From Persicaria tinctoria (lineage: Eukaryota; Streptophyta; Magnoliopsida; Caryophyllales; Polygonaceae), in the NCBI GenBank assembly GCA_037127255.1, contig JBANSL010000009.1, positions 18,871,475-18,935,474 on the forward strand: a stretch of DNA of 64,000 bases. Direction: 5' to 3'. How positions within the stretch are numbered: position 1 is the first letter of the stretch; each line of letters begins with the position of its first letter. Below the pieces are notes generated by a model. That model worked only from the letters and a program-made list of their open reading frames with translations, ran no database searches and had not been told where the DNA came from. Shown piece by piece: positions 23,753 to 36,053 of the stretch. Made by a program: the position numbers and the translations under genes.

Positions 23753-24864
23753 TGAGTTCTCATTCATGCAAGAAGGCAGATTAATAAAGAGATTATTTCC
23801 TCCAATACTAAATGAGTAAATGTTCCGATGTCTTCTATTTAATTAATTGTTACTTCGTATTACATTTAAAATATGACATGTATCTGAAACTTTAATTTTA
23901 TGTTGTTATTACCCCATTAATGTTCTAAAAAGCCCTTCAAGATCCGCCTAAACCCCCGCCTAAACCCTTAACTCGTCCCACCGTCAAGGTCGTCAAAACC
24001 CGCCTAGACAGCAAAGCTCCGCCATGAAATCCGCCTAGACCCCGCATAGACTCTTGACCCTACCCTACCGTCAAGCGTTTTTTGGAACATTGATCCCAAA
24101 ACATGTACAACTTAATTGTACCCGTATATATGTGAGATCAATGATGCTTCATAATCTTTATAGTTTTGAGAAAAGGATGTTACATGAACAATTCACAATT
24201 TGACTGCGTCTCTTGACTGATAAAGAGGTAGCAACCCAATTAATATTAAGTCGGGTCACTATTGAATTGGATCAAGTTTGAGTGAGTCAAATTCGAGGCC
24301 GAATTACTATCAAGTTGGATCATTTTATATTTAGATCATAACCAAATCAGATTAAAAAAATATACATATTTAATATAATTTGAAGTTAAATGAGTGTAAA
24401 TAATCAATTTTTAATTCGATTTCTGATTGGGTTTATTTCAAGGTAGAAGTGTTTAATATTCTGATGTTCATGTTGTTTCACATTCGAATCAAATTGAGTT
24501 TTTAGCCATTTTGGTTAATGGTTATCAAGTAATGAGTTTCAACGAGGCTTACATATGGGTTTGTTTGGGCTAGTTGAGTCTTTTTAAAAAGGAGAATAGT
24601 CAGGAGTTTAGTAGGGTTATTACATGAGTTGATGGCTTTGACATATTCATTTATTAAACGAGTTGAATATGAACACATTTTGAAGCTTGATTCAAACTAA
24701 AGCTCGACTTGAATTTGAATAACTCGAATTTTGTGAAATTTATAAAATTTTCCAAGGTTTCTACTCTGCGAGTCTTTCTCCATTCGACAAAACATATTAT
24801 TTACTAGTAATGCACGTTTTTCATGATAATAAAAAAGTATACAAAATATTAAGCATGTCACAAG
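23753..24864. other. Intergenic DNA, no gene seen
   Basis: It is AT-rich. The piece from about 23915 to 24095 has inverted ends (AATGTTCTAAAAA and TTTTTTGGAACATT) around a pyrimidine/purine-poor GCCTAGACCC-type core, so it may be another small MITE, but no TSD is clear. Confidence 0.35.
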
Positions 24865-24872
24865 GAAGTAGG

Positions 24873-25387
24873 CAGTGCCGGTCCTATCATTTTATAGGCC
24901 CAGGGCGAACTAAAATTTTAAGGGCCTGATAAACATTAAAAAATAAAATTTTGGTATAACTTTATTAAAATTTCATATTATTTTTATATTTGAATTATTT
25001 TTCAAATTTAAGAAAAAAAATATATTAACTTTTTTTTTTCTTAAAATTTTGTTATATTATACTACCTCCGTTCAGAAATAGATGTCGTTTGACTTTTTGA
25101 CATGTTTTTAATGAGCGAAAAACTATATAAAATATTAACTTTTTAAACAATTTTTTTTAATAATATGACACTTATTATTAATAAGTATTTATATTATATT
25201 AAAAAATTACAAAAAAAAAATTGAAATTTTATATAGTTTTTAGCTCCTTAAAAAAACGTGTCAAAAAATCAAACGACATCTATTTCTAAACGGAGGTAGT
25301 ATATATAACATATATTTTTAATGGGCCCCTACCGAAAATGGGCCCTGGGCGGTCGCCCACCCTGCCCCACCCTTTGGACCGGCACTG
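24873..25387. mobile_element. hAT element, 515 bp, perfect 12-bp TIR and 8-bp TSD
   Basis: The termini CAGTGCCGGTCC and GGACCGGCACTG are perfect inverted repeats. The 8-bp direct repeat GAAGTAGG flanks them at 24865-24872 and 25388-25395. It has no transposase. The outer parts are GC-rich (GGGCCC and CCCACCCTG tracts), and the centre holds a separate Stowaway MITE. Confidence 0.85.
25062..25299. mobile_element. Stowaway MITE nested in the hAT element
   Basis: The ends CTACCTCCGTTCAGAAATAG and the reversed copy (CTATTTCTAAACGGAGGTAG) are inverted repeats of about 30 bp. TA lies on each side (25060-25061 and 25300-25301). These are textbook Stowaway termini. It is 238 bp, AT-rich and non-coding. 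Confidence 0.85.
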
Positions 25388-25703
25388 GAAGTAGGGGCCA
25401 TTCTATGATTCAAGTAGCTCGAAAAAAGCTCGGTTTGAACTAGTTTATCTACTTAACAAGTCAAATACATTTTAAAACTCAAATTTAAATTTAGGTTTAT
25501 CTTGAGATCGACTCATTTTTAAACTAGTTGAATATGAGCAAATAATGCATAGCTAGATTAACATTATGACAACACTAGAGTTTGGGACTAGTGAGTACTG
25601 AGTAATGGCCATTCATTAATATTTTCCTAAGTTGGGCAGTTTTGTATATTTATGATATATATGGGTTGTTCGATTAAAAAAACCTAATATAAAGGGGAGT
25701 TTG

Positions 25704-25711
25704 TATAAATA
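25704..25711 (+). promoter_or_regulatory. Candidate TATA box of the YLS8 gene
   Basis: TATAAATA lies 85-92 bases upstream of the YLS8 start codon, compatible with a short leader of about 60 nt. No transcript evidence is available. Confidence 0.45.
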
Positions 25712-25795
25712 CCCTATACTTCACCGACTACCAAATCGAATAACGCGTCTTGCTTGTTGCTACTACCCAAATTTGGAAGGGCGAGGGAGAAGAAA

Positions 25796-27735
25796 ATGTC
25801 GTACCTTCTGCCACACCTGCACTCTGGATGGGCGGTCGATCAGGCCATCCTCGCCGAGGAAGAGCGCCTCGTCATCATCCGCTTCGGCCATGACTGGGAC
25901 GAAACCTGTATGCAGGTCCCTACCCCTTCCCTTCTCTCAATTTCTTTTCTTCCTATTTACTAAATACACGATTTGGTTTTAGTGATTTGATCAATTTCGC
26001 TAGGAATTTTGATATTGGGGGTGCAGGCGATGCTTCCTTTCAAATCCCTAACCCCAGATTTGTTATATTTCAGTTCTAATTTTACCATCGCAAGCCCTAA
26101 TTTTCTTCCGAATATGCTCGTGTGATGGGATGGCCATCTAGGGTTAGCTTGATCTCCAGCGTTAATAACCAGTAGTTTCCATTTCTTGTGCTGGCTTTAG
26201 TTTGAGTTTGCAAGTAATTTCAGTTGGAAAAGATACGGATTTGGATCCAGTAACCTCACTTCTAATTATTTTAAAGCAACGCAAAGAACAGAGGGACTTT
26301 TTAGAGCTCTTAGCTTAAATATCCCCACTTTGGAATTTGAATATTGTATAAAAAAAAATTCAGTCCAGCTCCTTGTTTTGCTTTTTGGTTAATGGTTAAT
26401 ATATTATTGTTGATTGTTGATTCTCATATTCTTGTAAGATGTCCTAAGTTTTTAAGATTTTCTTGTGCAACTATTGCATAACTGTGGTAGTTTCTTTACA
26501 TTGGTGCTTTGATCGGTTGTTAGTATCTTCCTAGTGCCGATTGTCTATGTACTGAGATATTTTAGCAATGGCTATGAATCTGGAGTTCCTTGCAATATTC
26601 AAATGAGTTTTTTTTGGAAATAAGTACAAGACACTGCAGATGCTACAGTTATGCTGTTAGAAGAAACAAATTGTTTGTGTGACGATGCGCAAATTTCTTA
26701 TGCTGATAAGGGGATTATAATTTGTAAGCTGCTCGCACCAAACGAACCCAAACTCGACTTGAATCCTTGTGTTTTTAGACCTAGTTAATTAGTTTTAAAG
26801 TGTAGAAGCTGAATTTATAAAGAAATGTAGTCATAGTTAGTAAGCTCCACGATTTTCCTTCATTCTAAAACCATACTTAAATATTCAGTAGTTCTATTGC
26901 TTTGTAAAATTGATACAAGTATATAACTTAGGTCCAATTTTGAGCATGCTGATTGAAGATGTGGGGGACCTGATGTGTGATTGGAGTGTATGCTTACTGT
27001 AGTATAAATGTAGAACCGTACTTGTATGATCCTCTTTAGCATCTATTAATATACTATCTCCTGCTGCCATATTGGTATTCTAGTTGGGTTTAGATGACTT
27101 TGGTTTTCCCAAGTCTAGCATTTAGATGATTGTATTATCCATGAAACTGGGGGTGGGCATGGGCATGGGGTGAGTTTGAATCCCAGGATGGGGATAAAGA
27201 GTGTGGTGCTAAATGGGGGCAGGGCATAGTGGGAACTTCCTGATCCATTGCGATCTTTTGTCCAGATGTCTTGGTTCAAATTTATATTTATTTGCTTAAG
27301 AAAATCCCAAATTGTTCTTTATTTCCTGTATAAAATTTCCTGCGCTCTGTAAATCTGCATCATTTTTTATTCTCCTTACAAACAAGTATCTGATGCAGAG
27401 TGACTGAATCTTCTCTTTTCAATCAGATGGATGAAGTGCTGGCTTCTGTGGCTGAGACAATAAAGAACTTTGCTGTGATATACCTTGTGGACATAACTGA
27501 GGTGCCTGACTTCAACACAATGTATGAGCTGTATGACCCATCAACCGTGATGTTCTTCTTTAGGAACAAGCACATTATGATAGACCTTGGAACTGGAAAC
27601 AACAACAAGATCAACTGGGCTCTGAAGGACAAGCAAGAGTTTATAGACATTGTCGAGACAGTCTACCGTGGAGCCAGGAAGGGCCGAGGTCTGGTGATTG
27701 CACCTAAAGACTACTCCACCAAGTACCGCTACTGA
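25796..27735 (+). CDS. YLS8: U5 snRNP thioredoxin-like protein DIM1/YLS8
   Basis: This is a component of the spliceosomal U5 and U4/U6.U5 particles, in the nucleus, needed for pre-mRNA splicing. Exon 1 is 25796-25915 (40 residues, ending CMQ) and exon 2 is 27427-27735 (102 residues plus TGA). The phase-0 junction CAG|GT ... CAG|ATG gives 142 residues, exactly the family length. The whole chain is a thioredoxin fold: LLPHLHSGWAVDQAI, VIIRFGHDWDETCMQMDEVL (the thioredoxin active-site position lacks the CxxC pair, as usual for DIM1), FAVIYLVDITEVPDFN and YDPSTVMFFFRNKHIMIDLG, ending KDYSTKYRY. It looks extremely conserved and intact. The single intron is 1.5 kb. The ATG is the first in the transcript. 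Confidence 0.97.
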
Positions 27736-28231
27736 GACCTCGTATACAAGTATGAGTCAACTCACAAAACATGTAAGCAACTTCCAACATATTTCATGCA
27801 TTGTTGCAACTTATTGATATGGAGCTATCATTCATAATGCACTACAATGAACTGAAGCGACCCTAGTTTGTGTTTTGGCGTTTTGCGGTTTGTGCTAGAC
27901 ATGTTTCAGTGTTGCAGAATCCAATCCTATGCTTTATATTGATAATGGTTGGAAATGTTTTAGGGTTCTGAACTTATCATGATCTGTGAATCTGTGTGAT
28001 TATAATTTATACCCCTGAATTGTGCAAGATTTTTTGCTGAATGATGTAACCTGCAGTCTTGCACCGTGACCAACTCTTGGTAGAAAAAATGTCAGGATAT
28101 AATAATAAAAAATGGATGCAATCTACTAGTTAGAAAATATATAAAATACTACTTTTTTTATATAAAAAAAATTATGATTTCATATTTATTATAAGCGAGG
28201 CTATTGAGAAGACGTTAGAAGGGTCGGCTAT
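27736..28231. other. 3' UTR and flank of YLS8
   Basis: This is the downstream region of YLS8, with no other gene. It ends in AGAAGGGTCGGCTAT (28217-28231), which is nearly repeated at 42820-42834 after the LINE poly(A) and is the likely LINE target-site duplication. Confidence 0.5.
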
Positions 28232-29636
28232 TGACAAGATGGCTTCGAGTAAATTTCATAGAGATCCTTTTTTCCATGTAGAAAATAATCACAAATAAAC
28301 CGAGACTGCATCAAATAATGATCGGCTTGTGACCAAGCCCACCACAGCCCGAGAATGTGCCTACTGCCTGCCGTTGATGCTGGCCGGAGTGGTTGCCATT
28401 GCACCAAGCGCATATCTCCGTTTGTATCAGCCCACCTCAGCCATGCTTGGTCGAAGCATCTCATCGTTTGTATCCTCCTCTCACTACCCTGGTGAGTCTC
28501 CTCTCATCGATGACCCAAGCGGTGGCATCACTGCCTCTTGCTCGGTCAAGGAACCCTCAGGGTGCCTCCTTCCCTAGTTCTTTGGCGAACAAGAGCCTTG
28601 AAAATCTCAAATCTCAACCCAACAACAAATTCAAGCGAAAACGATCAAAAATCATGTTACGGTTTTTGTCAATCCAAGGATAAGGTTATTATTTTTCATC
28701 AATCTCTGTGTCTAATTCAAATAAAAACAACCCTGATTTCCAAATCTAGGGTTTGAAATCAAAACCTAATTAAAAAATTTCAACAACATACACCAAAACC
28801 AATCGCAACAAAACAACAATCGAACATTCATGATGCACTCACCATCAAAGCAAGAAAGAACAAAGCTCTGATTTGTTCAAATTTTAGGCAAGCTCCACTG
28901 CACTAAACATCCTTAGAATTGCTTCTTCTACAAAAAGCCACTCTAGAATATAAAAGAAAACGATGATAGGTGAGACAAAATTTCGCACTTGTAAATTTAT
29001 AGTCCTCAAGAATACTCATGTAATTCGAACCCGATGAGAGAGAAACTCCTGAATACCGACTCCCCTGCGAAGGCGAACCCTAGCGTCGTGAGTGCCCCCA
29101 AATCTATCCTTCTGATCACTGAATCCTTGAGTTCTGATGGGGCTTTTGCTCCATTACTACTCCACATGGCTATCCCTCCCCTAATTTGGTGTTTTGGGAT
29201 AGAGGCATGGCCTAATCCAATTAATGTTGAGTGTGTGTGCTTCCATGGTATTAAACTCGCCGATGCTTCTGTATGGAGTTGGTGGTGCTTCTTAGGGAAA
29301 GCTGAGAATCTAATAGTACAACGGAGTAAATGGGGAAGGTGGAGGCGTGCTTGGATCCTTCCGCCGCAAGGAAGAATCAAATCGTGGAGATTTGGGGCGC
29401 TCGCTACAGTACGATCTTCGCAGGCGACATTGTGTGAGGTTCAGGGGTATGAGATTGCATTAATTATGCAATTGCAGAGGTATGGTGTTTGGATTCGTTC
29501 GATCCTTCAGTTTGGACAACTACTATTTATACGGAGGGTGAAGGGGTGTAGTCCTTACTCTCCTTCATTCTCTTTCCCATCTCTGTCTATTCAAAGTGCT
29601 AACTTTTGTCTTGCTTCTGGTGTTGTGGGAGGAACA

Positions 29637-31190
29637 ATGGCTCGAGCGGCAAAGGAAAAGGGGAAGCAAATCCTTGTGGACGAGCTTCCTGGTCAGCAAA
29701 CTGATGCGGAGGGAAATCTCGGGTGCCCGTCTTCCATGGCCCCAATCAACCAATCCAAAAGGGGCTCTGGCCCTGCGGATTTGGGTAGTGCTCCGTCACT
29801 CCCAACTGAAACCAAGAGGGGCTTTATACCCTTCAACATCGAGCGATACAAGGCTAGGTTGGCTGGCGTAAGGGAGAACATCACAAAGCTGAAGAACACT
29901 ACTCTGTTTGCCACCATTATTGGTGATCCACTGGAGTTGAAGGAAATCAGGAAGAAGATACGGTTCGACTGGAAGTTCTTGGAAGGCAGTTTCCAGGTCA
30001 TACCAATGGAGAACAATTGGTTTGAATTGAAGTTCTCGGCACCAGCGGACAAGGAAAGGGTGTGGAATGGCCGCCCATTCCATATCCAAGGACAACTGTT
30101 GCTACTCAAGCCATGGCGTCAGGGATTCGACCCGGTGGCGGAGCCTCTGACGGTACTGGACATGTGGATTCGCATTCCAGGCTTGCCAGCCGAATACATC
30201 AGTGAATCGGTGCTCACTTCTATCATAGAAGACAATGAGTTTGGAAGGGTTCTCAAGCTGGATGCCTTCACTGCTAAGGGCAAGAGGGTTCGGTACCCTC
30301 GTATCTGCATCAATGTGGATATCACTAAAATCCCAAATAAGTATGTGCTAGTGCTTGATGAATTCGATAATTTGGTGGAGTATCCTGTATTCTTTGAAGA
30401 ATACCCGGAAGGGTGTGGGAGCTGCGGTAAACAGGATCACTTCTTCCTCGACTGTCCGATGAGAAAGAAAACTCCCTTCTCCTCCTCTGCTGGTGTACGT
30501 GGTTCCAGGACTACGCCCGGCCGGGAGGAGGGGGGGAGCGGAGATGCTGCTCGGGAATGGGTCACTGTGGCTGCAAGAAAGAGGCATGAGCCTTCTACCT
30601 TCAAGGTGGGGAACGCTAGGGAGGAGCTTTTCAAGTTGGCGGGTGTTAATGCTCCTTCTCGGCCTAAATCTCCGGTGGTTCCTTCTCCTACTGCCTCGGA
30701 TGGTCACGACTCTTCTGGAGGCGTGGCTGTCTCTGTGTGTGCTGCGAAAGCTGCCCCTATGGCTGATGCTGAAAAGGAGCAGAGCTCAAACCAAATTCTT
30801 GAACAGATTTATGTTGAAGAGCCACCCCCCATGGCTGCTTTCTCACCTTTGATGCCGGAGATCCCAGATGATGAAACTTTTATGGAGCTGTTGGCACCCC
30901 AGGAGTCCGTCTTCGAGTTTGAGGATGAGGATGACATGTATATGGACACTGATGAGGGTGAGCCGGCGCTTGCTGTGGATGGCTTAGATCCGATGGCGCG
31001 CTTCTCGCAGGAGGACTTTGATGTCTTCCTCCAAAACATCCCCCCAGGCGAGGAGTTTGTCTTGCCCAATCTAAGCAACCCAGCAGCGCTGGCTGAGTCC
31101 ATCAGAGCAACCCCAGGTATGTTCACCACCTCTGCTGACATGGCTAACAAAATGGAGATGCTTGAGGTCAAAACAAGCTCCACGTCTTAA
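29637..31190 (+). CDS. LINE ORF1 (DUF4283 and CCHC-type zinc knuckle)
   Basis: This 517-residue nucleic-acid-binding protein belongs to a plant L1-type LINE. The DUF4283 domain lies in roughly residues 70-210 (KLKNTTLFATIIGDPLEL, WFELKFSAPADKERVWNGRP, LDMWIRIPGLPAEY). It is followed by a zinc knuckle CGSCGKQDHFFLDCP and an acidic, low-complexity C-terminal half. The frame is open upstream to 29034, but that part is the 5' UTR read by chance. The ATG at 29637 (before ARAAKEKGKQ) is the sensible start. The frame is intact. In the element's life cycle this protein would coat the LINE RNA. Confidence 0.8.
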   Translation: MARAAKEKGKQILVDELPGQQTDAEGNLGCPSSMAPINQSKRGSGPADLGSAPSLPTETKRGFIPFNIERYKARLAGVRENITKLKNTTLFATIIGDPLELKEIRKKIRFDWKFLEGSFQVIPMENNWFELKFSAPADKERVWNGRPFHIQGQLLLLKPWRQGFDPVAEPLTVLDMWIRIPGLPAEYISESVLTSIIEDNEFGRVLKLDAFTAKGKRVRYPRICINVDITKIPNKYVLVLDEFDNLVEYPVFFEEYPEGCGSCGKQDHFFLDCPMRKKTPFSSSAGVRGSRTTPGREEGGSGDAAREWVTVAARKRHEPSTFKVGNAREELFKLAGVNAPSRPKSPVVPSPTASDGHDSSGGVAVSVCAAKAAPMADAEKEQSSNQILEQIYVEEPPPMAAFSPLMPEIPDDETFMELLAPQESVFEFEDEDDMYMDTDEGEPALAVDGLDPMARFSQEDFDVFLQNIPPGEEFVLPNLSNPAALAESIRATPGMFTTSADMANKMEMLEVKTSSTS

Positions 31191-31934
31191 TCCAGCAAAC
31201 GCAAGACGGGCTTTGGGGAAGTCGACACCGCTTCATCTACTCTGATGGGAAGCGGAATCAAAAAGCCTCGCAATGAGTGAACAATACAGCAAAGATGGGG
31301 GGTGCGCCAGGTTGGTGATGGCGACAATTGGAGTAAGTTCTTCTATATTGTATGAAATCGTAAGTCTGTGTCTGGTTTCGTATTTCCTAGATGAATCGCA
31401 AATTTGGCATGTTAGGTGTCTAAAATCGTGGTGTCTGTATATCGGCAAGGCAAATAATCCCATCTCTTCTAGAGTTTGTTTACTTTTAGAAGTGATGATG
31501 GTAGGGTTAACAAATGAAGGGTGTATGGTCTCCTGCTGTAGTAGTTTGGACAAGGTCCATTGCAAGTCTAGGTGTGATCAATGTAAATGGTATATTAATG
31601 AAGCAATCATATTATGGTATTATATCTGCTGCCCATTTCTAGGTTCATCTGTGTGGGGGTGTGTGGGTAGCAGCTGGTGCAATTTAAACCCAGGGTGCGA
31701 GACACCAAACTATAACACTCACCCAAAATCCACCTCCTTCATGCCATGCGGGTGTGGTGGATTCTTTAACCCAAGGTGTGCACACACTGGCGGGGTATTG
31801 ACCTTGTGGGTCGGTTCTGCTATGTTGCACACACCTTATAAAGACACAATGTTAGAACAACCCAAGCATCATATGCTTGTTCCTCAGTACAATGTTATAG
31901 AGAGCCGAATACCTGCCTCGAGCTCTCTAAAAGC
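31191..31934 (+). other. LINE inter-ORF spacer
   Basis: This is a 744-bp stretch between ORF1 and ORF2. An open frame of 224 codons (31273-31947) runs through it, but its Cys/Trp-rich product has no LINE or host domain and is taken as chance. It may have a role in ORF2 translation re-initiation. Confidence 0.4.
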
Positions 31935-34900
31935 ATGTTTAATATGAAATTCAGTTTCTGGAATTGTCGAGGAATAGGAAGAACTACACTCTGGACGGAA
32001 ATAAACACTCGATGCAAAGCGGAGCATATCCAAGTGTTAGCACTAGCAGAAACAAAGTCTGAACACATACCGGAGCATTCGGTTTGGCGGGCTTCAGGGT
32101 TTGACAAGGCTATTTGGTCACCTGCTCAAGGGAAAAAAGGAGGTATAGGACTACTATGGAAAGAAAACAGCTTTCTAAACGAACAAATAGAAATCATATC
32201 TCAAGAGAGTCGAGCTATCACAATCAAATACACCAATAATACTGACAACTTCTCCTGCTTAGTCTGGCTTGTCTATGCTCCACCACATGAGCATGAAAAA
32301 ACTGCATTTTGGAGCCATGTAATTCATGACATTAAACAAGCAGAATTTCCATGTATAATCATGGGGGATCTGAATGAAATTGAGAATTTTTCAGAAAAAG
32401 AAGGGGGTGCGGTTACGCACCCACGAAGATTTGCACGATTAATGGAAATCAAAAACCAGTGCTCGTTAGAAGAGATCCCATCCTGGGGAAACAAATTCAC
32501 ATGGAGGAAAAAGCAAGCCGGGGAACACAACATAAAAGAAAAATTAGACCGCGTATTAGTTCATCACGAGATTATACAAAAATATCCAGATTTAACCACG
32601 AAAAATGGAGCATTCTCATCATCAGACCATTGTCCAATTACAATAGAACTAACAACCGATCAAAATTTCAAGCCACCACCATTCAAATTTGAGAACTGCT
32701 GGCTACAACGTGGTGATTTCCGAAATATCATAAAGCAGGCATGGCACTTCCAATGTCATGGTTCTGCTATGTACCAGCTTACCCGAAAAACGCGAATCCT
32801 TAAAGATAAAGCAAAAACATGGAACAAGAGCACCTTTGGAAACATCTTTCGGCAATTACAACTGGTTGAGGACCAGTTGCTGCTACTACAGCAGGGACAG
32901 AACCAGGGAGTGAATGACCGTCAACAAGCGAAGGAATATAGATTAATCCGGAAAAAGGAAAAGCTTCTTTTATTCCAAAAATCATACTGGAGTCAAAGGG
33001 CTAAAACTCGGCATGTGAAGCTCTCTGACTCCAACACTAGCTACTTCCACCGAATAGCTACAGGTAAACGGAATAGGAGATATATCAGAACAATTACAAC
33101 ATCTGAGGGTACTCAGATTGTGGGCGAAAGCAATATTAATTATGAAATAAAATGTGACTTTCAAAAAAGATTTAAGAAGCAGCAGATTAACACCACAAAA
33201 CTCAATGACTACCTCAACCTCATATCATCAGAAGTCACTAATATTGACAACCAAATGTTAACAACAATTCCTTCTAATGGGGAAATAAAAAAGGCGGTTT
33301 TTTGATATTGGCAGAAATAAGGCTCCGGGCCCGGACGGAATGACAGCTGAGTTTTACAAGTATGCGTGGGACACTGTAGGTCCATCCGTTATCAAAGCGG
33401 TAAAAGGTTTCTTCCTATCTGGTAGAATCCTCAAACAGATAAATCACACATTCATTACTCTGCTACCAAAAAAGGATAACCCAACAACAACAGCTCACTA
33501 CAGACCGATCAGTTTGTGCTCAACAATCTACAAAATAATTTCCAAAATTCTAACAGAACGACTGAAAAAAGTTATGGGTAAGCTTATAAACCCCCTTCAA
33601 GGCGCCTTTGTCTCAGATAGGGCCATCCAAGATAATGTGCTCATAGCACATGAAATTTTTCACTCCTTTAGAAGCAGAAAGGGAAAGGAGGGATGGATTG
33701 CCCTAAAATTGGATATGGAAAAAGCATACGACAGGGTGGATTGGGAGTTCACGAACAAAGTCCTACTAAAATTTGGTTTTCACAGAAAATTTGTGAACTG
33801 GATCATGGAGTGTATCACTTCAGTCTCCTTTTCTGTATTGGTCAATAATGGACCGACGGATTTATTTACCCCGTCTAGGGGACTGCGGCAGGGGGATCCA
33901 CTATCACCGTTCCTCTTTATTCTCGGTGCGGAAGTACTTGCACGAAGCTTGGTTAAGGAGGCTAACTCTACAGAAAAATTGGTTGGATTCAGATTTGGTA
34001 CAAACGGACCCTGTATTCCCTTTTTAGCCTTTGCAGATGACATTCTGATCTTCCTGAAAGGCAGCACTAACGGGTGCCAGAAGGTTCGGCGGATTCTAGA
34101 TGACTATTGCCAAATTTCAGGTCAGCACGTGAATTACCATAAATCTGCGTTTCAGGTCACCACTGGCGTGGCGCGGGGTCGCATTCCAGAACTGGGCAAC
34201 GCCCTTGGAATTGCCCATTCAAATTCAGTTGAAAAATACCTGGGCTGCCCAATTATTAATGGAAGGGTGAACACTAACACATTTAAGGAAGTTATTGTTA
34301 AAACACAAGAACAGCTAAGTAAATGGAGAGCGGATGCTCTCTCACAGCAAGGACGAGCAACGTTAATTGGATCAAACCTAACGGCAAAATCGTTGTTTAT
34401 TATGCAGAACTTTATGTTGCCTGCAACAATGCATAAAGAACTAGATACTACGAACAGAACCTTCTTTTGGAACAAGGATGCTCAACACAAGCCCCTAATT
34501 GGATGGGATAAGATATGCAGGGCTAAACAAGATGGAGGATTGGGTATAAGGAAAGCAAAGGAAATGAATGAAGCTTTGCAATTAAAACTCCTATGGAAAG
34601 TTTTAGCCGAACCAACGAATATGTGGGTTAAAATAATCAATTATAAATATTTAAAAGATATTTTCATTTTAAAGTATAACAAAAACGGGAATATGTCTTG
34701 GCAATGGTCAAAACTAGCAGGACTACTACAGAAATTTAAATCAGGCCTGATATGGTCAATTGGAAATGGGTTATCAGTAAATTTCTGGACTGATAACTGG
34801 GTATCGGAAATACCCATACAAAAGATGGAGGATTGTCCCGTGCACTACAATGAGAACGAAAAAGTTAGTGAGTATATCATCAATGGGGTGTGGTGCGTCG

Positions 34901-35909
34901 ATAAGCTCCGTCGCATTCTGCCAGAATCACTCGTTGAGCAAATTCTAGCCATCCCACTACCAACTTCGGTGATGGAGGACAGAATCTACTGGTGGCCGGA
35001 CAAGAAAGGATGGTTTACCACATCATCCGCATACAAATTCATTACAAACAGTCACACTAACAACATTCCAGGGCATGCTGATTACTCATGGATATGGAAA
35101 CTCAACATCCCACCCAAAATTAAAAACTTTATATGGAAAATTAGCCAAGCTGGGCTACCCACAAAAGCTCGTCTTGCGGCGCGAGGGGTCTCTGTACCTC
35201 CATGGTGTAACAAATGTAATGACTGTTGCGAGGATGATATACATGTTTTAATCGAATGTTTCCCAAACCTCACTCAACAAGTATTAACACGCTCGGAAAA
35301 GGAAAAGCTTCGACAAATAATAGCTGAAAGCAGAGAGATAAGTAGGGTGCTTAGATGGGTACATACATTGTCAACAAAGAAAATCCAGAGGATTGTTACA
35401 AATTGGTGGGGCATTTGGTATTTCAGAAATGGGAATGTATTCCGGGACAAAACTCCCCCAACAGAGACTACTATTGCAGAATTCTGCAATAGACAACTGA
35501 TATTATGGCAACAAGCCTGCCAACTTGAGACTGGAACGACAACAACCCAGGTATCTACCAAAAACAACTGGAAAATAATAAACAGTACAAGGAACCGTGA
35601 TATATCAAAGAAATGGACTAAACCCCCAACGGGGACGTTCAAGTTGAATTTCGACGGGTCCTCTCTCTCTGATGGCAGAAGTTCGGCCGGTGCTGTTATC
35701 AGGGATTGGAATGGGCTAGTGATTCATATATCGCACCAACAACTTGGGAGGACATCCCCTCTGCAAGCTGAAGCTGCTGCTCTAAAGTTAGGAATACTAG
35801 AAGCCAGAAAACTGAATATACCACGCCTCATTATTGAGGGAGACTCAAAAATTGTTATTGATTACATGAAAAACGGCACCAGATGCCCCTGGGAGATCGA
35901 AATGACTCT
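31935..35909 (+). pseudogene. LINE ORF2: endonuclease, reverse transcriptase, RNase H (broken)
   Basis: The order is typical of plant L1 elements. An apurinic-type endonuclease starts at 31935 (FSFWNCRGIG, ALAETKSE, IIMGDLNEIENF, SSSDHCPITIEL). The reverse transcriptase follows (HYRPISLCSTIYKI, ALKLDMEKAYDRVDW, LRQGDPLSPFLF, FLAFADDILIF). Then come the zf-RVT domain (WKLNIPPKIKNFIWKI, CNKCNDCCEDDIHVL) and a plant RNase H (KLNFDGSS, LQAEAAALKLGI, EGDSKIVIDYM). There are two breaks. A run of six T at 33298-33303 shifts the frame and gives TGA at 33303-33305, just before the reverse transcriptase. The RNase H domain is cut after WEIEMTLS by the gypsy array at about 35910. The frame staying open to 36042 is a fortuitous fusion with that array. 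Confidence 0.88.
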
Positions 35910-35911
35910 GT

Positions 35912-36053
35912 CGTTAAGAGTGTCCATTGTGTTATTAGAACCCGTTGGTCTAGCCTCCAATGCCGTCAACTTATCCATCATCGCCGCTAACGTGGCGTTA
36001 AGAGTGTCCATTGTGTTGTTGAACATCTCGTTGTTCACCTGATTGTTAGACAT
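35912..36053 (-). pseudogene. 5' fragment of gag (left copy)
   Basis: It encodes the first residues of Gag (MSNNQVNNEMFNN, through TALEARPTGSNN). It then jumps back to a second copy of the NTMDTLN coding sequence before LINE sequence begins at about 35911. It is identical to the start of the full gag at 40347. Confidence 0.75.

Noticed and set aside
29034..29636. N-terminal 201-codon extension of LINE ORF1
   Set aside because: The frame is open, but the sequence has no protein-like conservation and lies in the expected 5' UTR. The domain-bearing protein starts sensibly at 29637.
31273..31947. 224-codon open frame between LINE ORF1 and ORF2
   Set aside because: It has no domain, odd Cys/Trp-rich composition, and position in the inter-ORF spacer; taken as chance.
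35910..36042. Apparent continuation of LINE ORF2 into VSIVLL repeats
   Set aside because: This is the antisense of the gag 5' fragment read by chance after the insertion junction.
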